A DNA stretch of 64,000 nt from Izhakiella capsodis (GTDB taxonomy: Bacteria; Pseudomonadota; Gammaproteobacteria; Enterobacterales; Enterobacteriaceae). The notes under the pieces are model-generated. The model searched no databases and was not told the DNA's origin. It saw only the letters and a list, made by a program, of their open reading frames with translations. The DNA is taken from assembly GCF_900115045.1 (NCBI RefSeq), contig NZ_FOVC01000001.1, positions 1 to 64,000 of the forward strand. Direction: 5' to 3'. This document shows positions 51,604 to 61,832 of this stretch, piece by piece. The position numbers and the translations under genes were made by a program. Positions within the stretch are counted from its first letter, which is position 1; each line of letters begins with the position of its first letter.

Positions 51604-54426
51604 ATGCAGAACAGCGCGATGAAACTCTGGCTGGACTCTTCCTGGCTGGCTGGCGCAAACCAGTCCTACATAGAGCAGCTCTATGAGGATTATCTCACCG
51701 ATCCTGACTCTGTGGATGCGGTCTGGAAGACGCTCTTCCAGCAGTTACCCGGCACTGGAGTCAAACCTGAACAGTTTCACTCCCAGACGCGTGAATATTT
51801 TCGGCGTTTGGCGAAAGATAGCACCCGTTACACCGCTTCAGTCTCCGATCCCGCAACCAATTCGAAACAGGTTAAAGTCCTGCAGTTGATCAACGCGTAT
51901 CGTTTCCGTGGTCATCAGCACGCGGCTCTTGATCCGCTTGGTTTATGGAAGCAGGAGAGGGTTGCCGATCTCGATCCGGCGTTTCATGAACTGAGTGCTG
52001 AAGACTTTGAGGAGTCGTTTAATGTCGGCTCTTTTGCCATTGGCAAAGAGACGATGAAGCTGGCGGATTTAGTCGCGGCGCTAAAACAAACCTACTGCGG
52101 TTCGATTGGCGCTGAATATATGCATATCACCAGCACTGAAGAGAAACGCTGGATACAGCAGCGTATTGAATCAATCGTTGGTCTGCCGACGTTTTCTGAT
52201 GAAGAGAAAACGCGTTTTCTCAAGCAGCTCACTGCGGCGGAAGGGCTGGAGCGCTACCTGGGGGCAAAATTCCCTGGCGCTAAGCGCTTCTCGCTGGAAG
52301 GGGGTGATGCTTTAGTGCCTATGCTTAACGAAATGATCCATCATGCGGGTAAAAGTGGTACTCGCGAAGTGGTGCTGGGCATGGCGCACCGTGGTCGCCT
52401 GAACGTGCTGATCAACGTGTTAGGTAAAAAACCGCAGGATCTGTTCGACGAATTTTCAGGTAAACATAAAGAGCACCTTGGTACCGGCGATGTGAAGTAC
52501 CATATGGGCTTCTCATCGGATGTGGAAACCACGGGGGGGATGGTGCATCTGGCGCTGGCGTTTAACCCGTCACATCTGGAAATTGTCAGCCCGGTGGTGA
52601 TGGGGTCCGTACGTGCCCGCCTTGATCGTCTGGATAAGCCGGGCAGCAATCAGGTATTGCCGATCACTATCCACGGCGATGCTGCCGTTACAGGGCAGGG
52701 CGTGGTACAGGAGACGCTGAACATGTCCCTGGCGCGCGGCTACGAGGTGGGGGGGACGGTACGTATTGTCATCAATAACCAGGTTGGTTTTACCACATCT
52801 AATCCGCGTGATGCGCGTTCCACGCCCTATTGTACCGATATCGGCAAAATGGTGCAGGCGCCGATTTTCCACGTTAATGCTGACGATCCGGAAGCAGTGG
52901 CTTTTGTTACCCGCCTGGCGCTGGATTATCGTAATACCTTCAAGCGTGACGTATTCATCGATCTGTTCTGTTATCGCCGTCATGGTCACAATGAAGCTGA
53001 TGAGCCGAGTGCCACGCAGCCGCTGATGTATCAAAAAATTAAAAAACATCCGACGCCGCGTAAAATTTACGCCGATCGCCTGGAGGCCGCTGGCGTGGTG
53101 AAAATCGAAGACTCGACTGAAATGGTTAATCTTTATCGTGACGCGCTGGATGCCGGTGAATGCGTAGTGCCTGAATGGCGCCCGATGAGCCTGCACTCTT
53201 TTACCTGGTCGCCGTATCTCAATCATGAATGGGATGAGAGCTATCCCGAAACCGTTGATATGAAACGTCTGCAGGAGCTTGCGAAACGCATCAGTCAGGT
53301 GCCGGAAGCCGTTGAGATGCAGTCACGCGTGGCAAAGATCTATAACGACCGCGCAGAAATGGCCTCGGGCAATAAAGCGTTTGACTGGGGGGGCGCTGAA
53401 AACCTCGCTTATGCAACCCTCGTTGACGAAGGTATTTCGGTTCGTCTTTCCGGTGAGGATAGCGGACGCGGCACCTTCTTCCATCGTCATGCGGTGATCC
53501 ATAACCAGATCAACGGGTCCACCTATACACCACTCCACCATATTCACAGTGGTCAGGGCGAATTTAAAGTGTGGGATTCCGTACTCTCTGAAGAGGCAGT
53601 GTTGGCGTTCGAATATGGCTATGCCACGGCTGAGCCACGCACGCTGACCATCTGGGAAGCGCAATTTGGTGACTTTGCCAACGGAGCGCAGGTGGTCATC
53701 GACCAGTTTATCAGCTCCGGCGAGCAAAAATGGGGTCGTATGTGTGGCCTGGTTATGCTTTTGCCGCACGGCTATGAAGGTCAGGGACCAGAGCACTCAT
53801 CCGCTCGCCTTGAGCGTTATCTTCAGCTTTGTGCTGAACAGAATATGCAGGTGTGTGTACCCTCAACGCCGGCTCAGGTATATCACATGCTGCGACGTCA
53901 GTCGCTGCGTGGTATGCGCCGTCCGCTGGTGGTTATGTCACCTAAATCGCTGCTGCGTCATCCACTGGCGATTTCCAGCCTGGATGATTTAGCCAACGGC
54001 ACATTTCAGCCAGCTATCGGTGAAATCGACGATCTGGACCCACAGGGCATTAAACGCGTTGTTCTCTGTTCCGGTAAGGTCTATTACGACCTGTTAGAAC
54101 AGCGCCGTAAGAACGAGCAGACTAACGTTGCTATCGTTCGTATAGAACAGCTGTATCCATTCCCGCAAAAGGTATTACAGGATGTATTACAGCCCTATGC
54201 GCACGTGCATGATTTTGTGTGGTGTCAGGAAGAGCCACTGAATCAGGGTGCATGGTACTGTAGTCAGCACCATTTCCGTGAAGCGGTGCCCTTTGGCGCT
54301 TCATTACGTTATGCCGGCCGCCCAGCGTCGGCTTCGCCAGCCGTAGGCTACATGTCCGTTCACCAGCAGCAGCAGCAAGATCTGGTTAATGATGCGCTGA
54401 GCGTTGATCAATTAAAGGATAAATAA
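51604..54426 (+). CDS. sucA: 2-Oxoglutarate dehydrogenase E1 component
   Basis: The thiamine-diphosphate E1 subunit that decarboxylates 2-oxoglutarate. From ATG 51604 (MQNSAMKLWLDSSWLAGANQ), preceded by AAGGG as in E. coli, it is 940 residues. TPP and substrate regions: AYRFRGHQHAALDPLG, GMAHRGRLNVLINVLGKKPQ, and HGDAAVTGQGVVQETLNMS (metal motif). An ATG six codons upstream (51586) is possible. One-base overlap with sucB. Confidence 0.96.
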   Translation: MQNSAMKLWLDSSWLAGANQSYIEQLYEDYLTDPDSVDAVWKTLFQQLPGTGVKPEQFHSQTREYFRRLAKDSTRYTASVSDPATNSKQVKVLQLINAYRFRGHQHAALDPLGLWKQERVADLDPAFHELSAEDFEESFNVGSFAIGKETMKLADLVAALKQTYCGSIGAEYMHITSTEEKRWIQQRIESIVGLPTFSDEEKTRFLKQLTAAEGLERYLGAKFPGAKRFSLEGGDALVPMLNEMIHHAGKSGTREVVLGMAHRGRLNVLINVLGKKPQDLFDEFSGKHKEHLGTGDVKYHMGFSSDVETTGGMVHLALAFNPSHLEIVSPVVMGSVRARLDRLDKPGSNQVLPITIHGDAAVTGQGVVQETLNMSLARGYEVGGTVRIVINNQVGFTTSNPRDARSTPYCTDIGKMVQAPIFHVNADDPEAVAFVTRLALDYRNTFKRDVFIDLFCYRRHGHNEADEPSATQPLMYQKIKKHPTPRKIYADRLEAAGVVKIEDSTEMVNLYRDALDAGECVVPEWRPMSLHSFTWSPYLNHEWDESYPETVDMKRLQELAKRISQVPEAVEMQSRVAKIYNDRAEMASGNKAFDWGGAENLAYATLVDEGISVRLSGEDSGRGTFFHRHAVIHNQINGSTYTPLHHIHSGQGEFKVWDSVLSEEAVLAFEYGYATAEPRTLTIWEAQFGDFANGAQVVIDQFISSGEQKWGRMCGLVMLLPHGYEGQGPEHSSARLERYLQLCAEQNMQVCVPSTPAQVYHMLRRQSLRGMRRPLVVMSPKSLLRHPLAISSLDDLANGTFQPAIGEIDDLDPQGIKRVVLCSGKVYYDLLEQRRKNEQTNVAIVRIEQLYPFPQKVLQDVLQPYAHVHDFVWCQEEPLNQGAWYCSQHHFREAVPFGASLRYAGRPASASPAVGYMSVHQQQQQDLVNDALSVDQLKDK

Positions 54427-55649
54427 TGAGTAGCGTAGATATTCTTGTTCCCGACCTGCCTGAGTCCGTTGCTGATGCAACCGTCGCAACCTGGCATAAA
54501 AAAGCCGGTGATAGCGTCAAGCGCGATGAGGTGCTGGTAGAAATTGAAACTGATAAGGTTGTATTGGAAGTGCCGGCAGTTGCTGATGGCATTCTGGATA
54601 CGATCCTTGAGGACGAGGGCGCGACGGTGACATCGCGTCAGGCGCTCGGGCGCCTGATTGAGGGCAACAGCACCGGTAAAGAAACCTCGGCCACAGTAGA
54701 AAAAAAAGAACCCACCCCGGCTGAACGTCAGACGGCTTCGCTGGAGGATAGCGAAAGTAACGATGCGCTCAGCCCGGCGATCCGACGCCTGATCGCTGAG
54801 CATAATCTTGACGCCTCTGCCATAAAGGGCAGCGGTGTTGGTGGTCGTATCATCCGCGAAGATGTGGAAAAACATCTGGCAAAAAAACCAGCGGAAAGCA
54901 AATCGGCGTCGGCTACTTCCAGCGCCGCCATTGCGCCGTCATTAGGTAATCGCAGTGAGAAGCGCGTGCCGATGACCCGCCTGCGTAAGCGCGTTGCTGA
55001 ACGCCTGCTGGAGGCCAAAAACAGCACCGCTATGCTGACGACCTTCAACGAAGTAAACATGAAGCCGATCATGGATCTACGCAAGCAGTACGGTGAAGTG
55101 TTTGAAAAGCGTCATGGCATTCGACTGGGCTTTATGTCCTTTTACATCAAAGCGGTAGTCGAAGCGCTTAAACGCTTCCCGGAAGTCAACGCCTCCATTG
55201 ATGGCGATGATGTGGTTTATCACAACTATTTTGATGTCAGCATAGCGGTTTCCACGCCGCGTGGGCTGGTAACGCCGGTTCTGCGCGATGTTGATACACT
55301 GGGCATGGCTGATATCGAGAAGAAAATTAAAGAGTTGGCGGTTAAAGGGCGCGACGGTAAGTTGACGGTCGATGAGCTAACCGGCGGCAATTTCACTATC
55401 ACCAACGGCGGCGTATTTGGTTCGTTGATGTCCACTCCGATCATCAATCCGCCGCAGAGTGCTATTCTCGGTATGCATGCCATCAAAGAGCGGCCGATGG
55501 CCGTTAACGGCCAGGTACAGATCCTGCCAATGATGTATCTGGCGCTTTCATACGATCACCGTCTGATCGATGGGCGTGAATCGGTCGGTTATCTGGTAGC
55601 CATTAAAGAGTTGCTTGAAGATCCCGCCCGTCTGTTGCTGGACGTGTAG
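54426..55649 (+). CDS. sucB: Dihydrolipoyllysine succinyltransferase (E2)
   Basis: The E2 core of the 2-oxoglutarate dehydrogenase complex, 407 residues. Lipoyl domain with the modified Lys in IETDKVVLEVPA (residue about 44); linker; E1/E3-binding domain (SPAIRRLIAEHNLDASAIKG); acyltransferase domain with the catalytic His in SYDHRLIDGRE. Second gene of sucABCD. Confidence 0.97.
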   Translation: MSSVDILVPDLPESVADATVATWHKKAGDSVKRDEVLVEIETDKVVLEVPAVADGILDTILEDEGATVTSRQALGRLIEGNSTGKETSATVEKKEPTPAERQTASLEDSESNDALSPAIRRLIAEHNLDASAIKGSGVGGRIIREDVEKHLAKKPAESKSASATSSAAIAPSLGNRSEKRVPMTRLRKRVAERLLEAKNSTAMLTTFNEVNMKPIMDLRKQYGEVFEKRHGIRLGFMSFYIKAVVEALKRFPEVNASIDGDDVVYHNYFDVSIAVSTPRGLVTPVLRDVDTLGMADIEKKIKELAVKGRDGKLTVDELTGGNFTITNGGVFGSLMSTPIINPPQSAILGMHAIKERPMAVNGQVQILPMMYLALSYDHRLIDGRESVGYLVAIKELLEDPARLLLDV

Positions 55650-55743
55650 TCCGTCGGGCGCGTTTTTACTATGCGCCCATGATTTCATGAGGTCGCTTTT
55701 AATCGCGACCACACTCATTTTCGACCTGAATGGATAGAACATC

Positions 55744-56910
55744 ATGAACTTACATGAATATCAGGCCAAACAATTGTTTGCCAGATATGGTCTGCCGGCG
55801 CCGACTGGTTATGCCTGCACAACTCCGCGTGAAGCTGAAGAGGCGGCATCAAAAATTGGTGCCGGTCCCTGGGTGGTAAAATGTCAGGTACATGCTGGTG
55901 GCCGGGGTAAAGCGGGCGGCGTAAAAGTAGTGAAAAGCAAGGAAGATATTCGTGCTTTCGCAGAAAACTGGTTGGGTAAGCGCCTGGTGACCTACCAGAC
56001 TGATGCTGACGGACAGCCAGTTAATCAGATTCTGGTTGAAGCGGCGACGGATATTGACCAAGAGCTTTATTTGGGGGCGGTGGTAGACCGCAGTTCGCGC
56101 CGTGTGGTTTTCATGGCTTCAACTGAAGGTGGCGTAGAAATTGAAAAAGTTGCGGAGGAAACCCCGCATCTGATCCATAAAATGGCGCTGGACCCGCTGA
56201 CCGGGCCTCAGCCGTGGCAGGGCCGCGAGCTGGCGTTTAAGCTGGGTCTGACCGGCAAACAGGTCAGTCAGTTTACGAAAATCTTTATGGGTCTGGCGAC
56301 GCTGTTTCTTGAGCGCGATCTGGCGCTGGTTGAAATTAATCCGCTGGTTATCACTAAAGAGGGTGACCTGGTCTGCCTGGACGGTAAACTGGGGGCTGAC
56401 AGTAACGCCCTGTTTCGTCAACCGGAACTGCGCGAAATGCGCGATCCGAGCCAGGAGGACTCACGTGAAGCGCATGCAGCGCAGTGGGAACTTAATTACG
56501 TCGCCCTGGAAGGCAACATCGGCTGTATGGTCAATGGTGCGGGCCTGGCTATGGGAACTATGGACATCGTTAAACATCACGGTGGCCAACCGGCTAACTT
56601 CCTTGACGTTGGCGGCGGCGCAACGAAAGAGCGCGTCACCGAAGCGTTCAAAATCATTCTCTCCGATGCCTCGGTAAAAGCCGTATTTGTTAACATCTTT
56701 GGCGGCATCGTTCGCTGTGACCTGATTGCTGATGGCATTATCGGGGCAGTGGCCGAAGTTGGCGTAAACGTCCCGGTTGTCGTGCGTCTCGAAGGGAACA
56801 ATGCAGAGCTGGGCGCTCAGCGTCTGGCAGAAAGCGGTTTGAATATTATTGCAGCAAACAGTCTGACTGACGCGGCGCAGCGCGTTGTTGCCGCAGCGGA
56901 GGGTAAATAA
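55744..56910 (+). CDS. sucC: Succinyl-CoA synthetase, beta subunit
   Basis: The ATP-grasp subunit of succinyl-CoA synthetase, 388 residues as in E. coli: MNLHEYQAKQLFARYGLPAP, the nucleotide site VKCQVHAGGRGKAGGVKV, and VNIFGGIVRCDLIA near the CoA/subunit interface. One-base overlap with sucD. A 94-bp gap separates it from sucB. Confidence 0.97.
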   Translation: MNLHEYQAKQLFARYGLPAPTGYACTTPREAEEAASKIGAGPWVVKCQVHAGGRGKAGGVKVVKSKEDIRAFAENWLGKRLVTYQTDADGQPVNQILVEAATDIDQELYLGAVVDRSSRRVVFMASTEGGVEIEKVAEETPHLIHKMALDPLTGPQPWQGRELAFKLGLTGKQVSQFTKIFMGLATLFLERDLALVEINPLVITKEGDLVCLDGKLGADSNALFRQPELREMRDPSQEDSREAHAAQWELNYVALEGNIGCMVNGAGLAMGTMDIVKHHGGQPANFLDVGGGATKERVTEAFKIILSDASVKAVFVNIFGGIVRCDLIADGIIGAVAEVGVNVPVVVRLEGNNAELGAQRLAESGLNIIAANSLTDAAQRVVAAAEGK

Positions 56911-57785
56911 TGTCCATCCTGATCGACAAAAACACCAGAGTAATTTGCCAGGGCTTTACCGGTGGACAGGGTACTTTCCATTCGGAACAGGCATTGGCTT
57001 ACGGTACGCAGTTGGTTGGCGGTGTTACGCCAGGTAAAGGGGGTACGGTCCATCTTGGACTGCCGGTTTTTAATACGGTGCGTGAGGCGGTGGAAGCCAC
57101 CGGTGCGACAGCGACGGTTATTTACGTACCGGCGCCATTTTGCAAAGACGGTATTCTGGAAGCGATTGATGCCGGTATTAAGCTGATCATCACTATCACC
57201 GAAGGCATTCCGACGCTGGACATGCTCACGGTGAAAGTAAAGCTGGATGAAGCGGGCGTAAGAATGATCGGGCCGAACTGCCCAGGCGTCATCACGCCCG
57301 GCGAATGCAAAATCGGCATCATGCCTGGCCACATTCATAAGCCTGGCTGCATTGGGATCGTTTCCCGCTCCGGTACCCTGACTTATGAAGCGGTTAAACA
57401 GACGACGGATATTGGTTATGGTCAGTCTACTTGCGTGGGCATCGGTGGCGATCCGATCCCTGGATCTAACTTTATCGATATCCTGAAAATGTTCCAGGAT
57501 GATGCACAAACCGACGCTATCGTTATGATTGGTGAAATCGGTGGCAGTGCGGAAGAAGAAGCGGCTGCCTTTATTAAGTCGAACGTCACAAAGCCGGTGG
57601 TGGGCTACATTGCGGGGGTCACCGCGCCTAAAGGTAAGCGTATGGGCCATGCCGGCGCGATTATTGCCGGTGGCAAGGGCACCGCAGATGAAAAGTTTGC
57701 TGCGCTTGAAGCGGCGGGTGTTAAAACGGTTCGCAGCCTGGCTGACATCGGCGATGCCGTAAAAGCGGTATTACCCGCTAAATAG
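56910..57785 (+). CDS. sucD: Succinyl-CoA synthetase, alpha subunit
   Basis: Carries the phosphohistidine that relays phosphate between succinyl phosphate and nucleotide, seen in GKRMGHAGAIIAGGKGTADE. CoA-binding Rossmann region CQGFTGGQGTFHSEQALAYG, and GPNCPGVITPGECKIGIMPG. 291 residues, two longer than E. coli. A terminator follows. Confidence 0.97.
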   Translation: MSILIDKNTRVICQGFTGGQGTFHSEQALAYGTQLVGGVTPGKGGTVHLGLPVFNTVREAVEATGATATVIYVPAPFCKDGILEAIDAGIKLIITITEGIPTLDMLTVKVKLDEAGVRMIGPNCPGVITPGECKIGIMPGHIHKPGCIGIVSRSGTLTYEAVKQTTDIGYGQSTCVGIGGDPIPGSNFIDILKMFQDDAQTDAIVMIGEIGGSAEEEAAAFIKSNVTKPVVGYIAGVTAPKGKRMGHAGAIIAGGKGTADEKFAALEAAGVKTVRSLADIGDAVKAVLPAK

Positions 57786-57807
57786 CTATTAAATTTACTC
57801 GATCTAC

Positions 57808-57832
57808 TGGCCGCCTTTGGGTGGCCTTTTTT
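57808..57832 (+). terminator. Terminator of the sdh-suc region
   Basis: TGGCCGCC / GGGTGGCC-type stem with a TTT loop, followed by TTTTTT. In E. coli the sRNA SdhX is processed from the matching 3' UTR; a similar short RNA is possible here, since only about 20 bp separate the sucD stop from the stem. Confidence 0.8.
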
Positions 57833-58477
57833 AATGCCATACCCTCAAAAAAACATTTTTCCGGAAATTCTACTAAACGTATCAAACAGCCTAATCTAAA
57901 TGCAGAGTGGCATTTGCTGGTTTGTGGTTGAGGCTTGCGTTGGGCTATCATCGAAGCGGTTTAATAAAAACGCTACCGAGTGTAGATGGGTGAACTTATT
58001 TACTCAGGTTAAATACATGTGAATATTATTGTTAATATAAAATAACATGAGGTTATGTTTTACGTGATTCATTAGCGTCGACTAAACATCTATTTAACAC
58101 GCTTATTATTTCCTATGAGAATCGCATTTATGCCTTGATTTACGTCAATATTTTGGTATTTATAGGCGATGTTTATTGTGGAAAAGGCGGAACCTTTTCG
58201 ATTTAATTGTCTCCCATCAATCTGGGTAAGATAACTAAAAATCATAAAATTGCGCTAGATACAGTTTTAGTGCGGATATGGATTATCCGATTTTCTGACC
58301 TGTGTTTCGGGAAGGGTTATTCTGAGTGGCTAAAATGCCATTTATAACCAGTTAATCAAGATTGGAGGTAACATCCGTGTTTATCTCCTTAGTGTTATTT
58401 GAGCAGGCTAAAGTTTATCCGGGCGTTTTGACTGCACGCTTGTCCCGGATACTCAAAGCCAGGAGCAAGGAGTCAAG
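57833..58477 (+). promoter_or_regulatory. cydA upstream region
   Basis: 645 bp without a gene. In E. coli mngRAB lie near here and cydA has several promoters with Fnr and ArcA sites. The stretch 57960-58260 is A+T-rich. One Fnr-like site is listed separately; other elements were not defined. Confidence 0.6.
58135..58148 (+). promoter_or_regulatory. Fnr-like box upstream of cydA
   Basis: TTGATTTACGTCAA matches the Fnr consensus TTGAT-N4-ATCAA at nine of ten positions. In E. coli Fnr represses cydAB under full anaerobiosis, so the site is plausible. Confidence 0.55.
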
Positions 58478-60046
58478 ATGTTAGATATCGTCGAGCTGTC
58501 GCGTTTACAGTTTGCTCTGACGGCGTTGTATCATTTCCTTTTCGTCCCGCTAACGCTAGGTATGGCGTTTTTGCTGGCGATAATGGAAACGGTCTATGTG
58601 CTGTCTGGCAAACAAATCTATAAAGATATGACCAAATTCTGGGGTAAGTTATTTGGTATTAACTTTGCTCTGGGTGTGGCAACCGGGCTGACCATGGAGT
58701 TTCAGTTCGGTACTAACTGGTCTTATTATTCCCATTACGTCGGCGATATCTTCGGTGCTCCGCTGGCTATCGAAGGTCTGATGGCTTTCTTCCTCGAGTC
58801 CACATTTGTTGGGCTTTTCTTTTTTGGCTGGGATCGGCTAAGTAAAGTACAGCATATGGCCGTAACCTGGCTGGTTGCTTTGGGTTCGAACCTCTCGGCG
58901 CTCTGGATTTTAGTTGCCAACGGCTGGATGCAAAATCCGGTAGCCTCTGAGTTCAACTATGAAACAATGCGTATGGAAATGGTGAGCTTTTCTGGTCTGC
59001 TGTTTAATCCGGTCGCCCAGGTTAAATTCGTCCATACCGTCGCGGCTGGTTACACCACGGGTGCTATGTTTATTCTTGGCGTCAGCGCGTACTATATGTT
59101 ACGCAATCGAGACTTTGCCTTTGCTAAGCGCTCGTTTGCTATCGCTGCAAGCTTCGGTATAGCAGCGGTTCTGTCTGTTATTGTCCTCGGCGATGAGTCC
59201 GGCTACGAAATTGGCGATGTGCAAAAAACCAAGCTGGCGGCGATTGAGGCAGAGTGGGAAACACAGCCTGCACCTGCGGCCTTTACCCTGTTTGGTATAC
59301 CCCATCAGAATGCTGAAAAGAATACCTATGCCGTCCAGATCCCCTATGTGCTGGGTTTGATTGCAACCCGCTCTCTGGATAAGCCAGTAATCGGTCTGAA
59401 AGAACTGATGGCGCAGCATGAAATCCGGATTCGCAATGGTATGAAAGCCTACCAGTTGTTGCAGGAACTGCGTAACGGTAATACCGATCCCGCAGTGCGT
59501 GCAGCGTTTGAAAAATCCAAGAAAGATCTGGGATATGGCTTGCTACTCAAGCGCTATACCTCCGATGTGGCGAACGCCAGCGAGGCGCAGATCGCAAAAG
59601 CGACCAAGGACTCCATCCCCGACGTTGCCCCGGTGTACTTCTCATTCCGTATCATGGTGCTATGCGGTGGGCTGATGTTGTTGATTATCGGCTGCTCCTT
59701 CTGGTCAGTACTGCGTAATCGTATTGGTAAAAGTACCTTCCTGTTACGCTGTGCACTGTACGGCATTCCGCTGCCGTGGATCGCCGTAGAATCTGGCTGG
59801 TTCGTTGCCGAGTATGGTCGCCAGCCTTGGGCAATCGGTGAGGTCCTGCCAACTGCGGTAGCGAATTCCTCACTAACAGTAGGAGATGTACTGTTCTCAA
59901 TAATCTTAATCTGTGGCTTATACACACTGTTTTTAGTGGCTGAAATGTATCTGATGTTCAAATACGCGCGTCTGGGGCCAAGTAGCCTGAAAACAGGGCG
60001 TTATCATTATGAGCAGTCAAACGTAGCCTCAGAGCCGGTTCGTTAA
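58478..60046 (+). CDS. cydA: Cytochrome bd-I ubiquinol oxidase subunit I
   Basis: The quinol-oxidising, heme-bearing subunit of the high-affinity bd oxidase, 522 residues. The heme ligand His is in ALTALYHFLFVPLTLG, the quinol-loop segment is present between about residues 250 and 390, and the conserved GRQPWAIGEVLPT follows it. AAGGAG precedes the ATG. Confidence 0.97.
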   Translation: MLDIVELSRLQFALTALYHFLFVPLTLGMAFLLAIMETVYVLSGKQIYKDMTKFWGKLFGINFALGVATGLTMEFQFGTNWSYYSHYVGDIFGAPLAIEGLMAFFLESTFVGLFFFGWDRLSKVQHMAVTWLVALGSNLSALWILVANGWMQNPVASEFNYETMRMEMVSFSGLLFNPVAQVKFVHTVAAGYTTGAMFILGVSAYYMLRNRDFAFAKRSFAIAASFGIAAVLSVIVLGDESGYEIGDVQKTKLAAIEAEWETQPAPAAFTLFGIPHQNAEKNTYAVQIPYVLGLIATRSLDKPVIGLKELMAQHEIRIRNGMKAYQLLQELRNGNTDPAVRAAFEKSKKDLGYGLLLKRYTSDVANASEAQIAKATKDSIPDVAPVYFSFRIMVLCGGLMLLIIGCSFWSVLRNRIGKSTFLLRCALYGIPLPWIAVESGWFVAEYGRQPWAIGEVLPTAVANSSLTVGDVLFSIILICGLYTLFLVAEMYLMFKYARLGPSSLKTGRYHYEQSNVASEPVR

Positions 60047-60062
60047 GACAGGAGTCCACAAG

Positions 60063-61202
60063 ATGTTAGATTATCATGTATTGCGTTTTATCTGGTGGCT
60101 GCTAGTCGGCGTGCTGTTTATTGGCTTCGCCATCACCGACGGATTTGATATGGGAGTGGGTATGCTGTCGCGCCTGATAGGGCGCACGGATACTGAACGC
60201 CGTATCATGATTAACAGCGTTGCGCCGCACTGGGACGGCAACCAGGTATGGCTGATTACTGCTGGTGGCGCGCTGTTTGCTGCCTGGCCATTAGTCTATG
60301 CAGCTGCCTTTTCTGGCTTCTATGTTGCGATGATTCTGGTGCTGGCCTCACTGTATTTCCGCCCGGTTGGTTTCGATTATCGGTCGAAAATTGAAGACAC
60401 ACGCTGGCGTGGCATGTGGGATATCGGCATTTTCATCGGAAGTCTGGTGCCGCCGCTGGTCATCGGCGTTGCTTTTGGCAATCTGCTTGAAGGCGTGCCA
60501 TTCCACTTTGATAACGACTTGCGATTGTTTTATACCGGTAATTTTTTCCAGTTGCTGAACCCCTTTGGCCTGTTAACCGGTATCGTCAGCCTGATGATGT
60601 TTTTGACGCAAGGCGCCACGTACCTTCAGATGCGGACTAACGGTGAACTGAATCTACGGTCGCGTACCTTTGCTCAGGTTTCATCGTTGGTGATGATGGT
60701 GTGCTTTATTCTGGCTGGTGTCTGGGTGACTTATGGCATCAAGGGCTATGTCATCACTTCGACTATCAACATCGACGAGGTTTCTAACCCGCTGACTAAA
60801 GAAGTTGCGCGTCAGGCCGGTGCTTGGCTGGCGAATTTCCATAATGCGCCTGTTTTATGGCTGTTTCCGCTGCTTGGTGTGTTAATGCCGCTGCTGACGA
60901 CGCTCTGCTCTCGGGCCGGGAAGGGAGCCTGGGCGTTTTTGTTCTCTTCACTGACTATCGTCGGCGTTATTATGACCGTTGGTATTGCGATGTTCCCGTT
61001 CATCATGCCGTCAAGTACGTCACTGTCCAGTAGCCTGACTATGTGGGATGCAACTTCCAGCCAGCTAACGCTGCAAGTCATGTTGTATGCGGCCATTATC
61101 TTTGTACCGATCATCCTGGCTTACACCATCTGGTGTTACTACAAAATGTTCGGACGTATCACTAAAGAACATATCGAGAGCAACTCGCACTCGCTATACT
61201 GA
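60063..61202 (+). CDS. cydB: Cytochrome bd-I ubiquinol oxidase subunit II
   Basis: The second large subunit of bd oxidase, 379 residues with about eight TM helices. Conserved: RFIWWLLVGVLFIGFAITDG, FDMGVGML, PHWDGNQVWLITAGGALFAA. It starts 16 bp after cydA. Confidence 0.97.
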   Translation: MLDYHVLRFIWWLLVGVLFIGFAITDGFDMGVGMLSRLIGRTDTERRIMINSVAPHWDGNQVWLITAGGALFAAWPLVYAAAFSGFYVAMILVLASLYFRPVGFDYRSKIEDTRWRGMWDIGIFIGSLVPPLVIGVAFGNLLEGVPFHFDNDLRLFYTGNFFQLLNPFGLLTGIVSLMMFLTQGATYLQMRTNGELNLRSRTFAQVSSLVMMVCFILAGVWVTYGIKGYVITSTINIDEVSNPLTKEVARQAGAWLANFHNAPVLWLFPLLGVLMPLLTTLCSRAGKGAWAFLFSSLTIVGVIMTVGIAMFPFIMPSSTSLSSSLTMWDATSSQLTLQVMLYAAIIFVPIILAYTIWCYYKMFGRITKEHIESNSHSLY

Positions 61203-61219
61203 GTTTAAGGAGACGAAAC

Positions 61220-61324
61220 ATGTGGTATTTCGCCTGGATTCTCGGCACCTTGCTGGCATGCGCCTTCGGTATTATTACTGCGCTTGCGCTTGAGCATCTC
61301 GAAACGTCTAAAACAAAAGAATGA
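61220..61324 (+). CDS. cydX: Cytochrome bd-I accessory subunit CydX
   Basis: A 34-residue single-TM subunit needed for stable bd oxidase: MWYFAWILGTLLACAFGIIT then ALALEHLETSKTKE, nearly identical to E. coli CydX. AAGGAG precedes the ATG, and the stop overlaps the ybgE start (ATGA). Confidence 0.95.
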   Translation: MWYFAWILGTLLACAFGIITALALEHLETSKTKE

Positions 61325-61614
61325 AAAAGCTGATTGCACAAATTTGGCAGCGAATGGACAGGTGGCCTCTACGCTTACTGTCCCTGCTGCTGGCGCTCTG
61401 GCTGGCCGGCTGCCTGTTTTGGGCGCCGGCACGGTTTGCCTCCCACACCAGCACGCTGTCACTTTGGCAGGGGCTGGTTATCATGTGGGCGATATGTGCA
61501 AGCGTCATATTTGGTGTTGGCTTTCAGCCGCAGAGGCTGCGCTGGAAGATGCTGTTTTTGCCTTTGCCTGCAATTGTCGTCGTAGTCTGTGGGTTAGTTT
61601 TTTTCTATCATTGA
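61321..61614 (+). CDS. ybgE: Cyd operon protein YbgE
   Basis: A 97-residue inner-membrane protein with three TM segments (LRLLSLLLALWLAGCLFW, LWQGLVIMWAICASVIFGVG, LPAIVVVVCGLVFFYH), co-transcribed with cydABX in enterics. Its role in oxidase function is not settled. Confidence 0.93.
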   Translation: MKKLIAQIWQRMDRWPLRLLSLLLALWLAGCLFWAPARFASHTSTLSLWQGLVIMWAICASVIFGVGFQPQRLRWKMLFLPLPAIVVVVCGLVFFYH

Positions 61615-61832
61615 TACTCTTCGGGGTGCGATAGCCGCGCCCCGCGATTCTTCGAATACTCTGTCCAGTTTTGTCAGTTTTTGTCTAAGACTTATCTCAA
61701 AAATCTTTCTGCTTGTCAGTAACAGATATTTATTTCACTCACTCCCGGTGAATCCATTCCAAAGGGATAATCTCTTGCGTATAGTAGCTACGTTTTTAGT
61801 GTTAACGTCAACGAGCAATACCAGGATGTAAA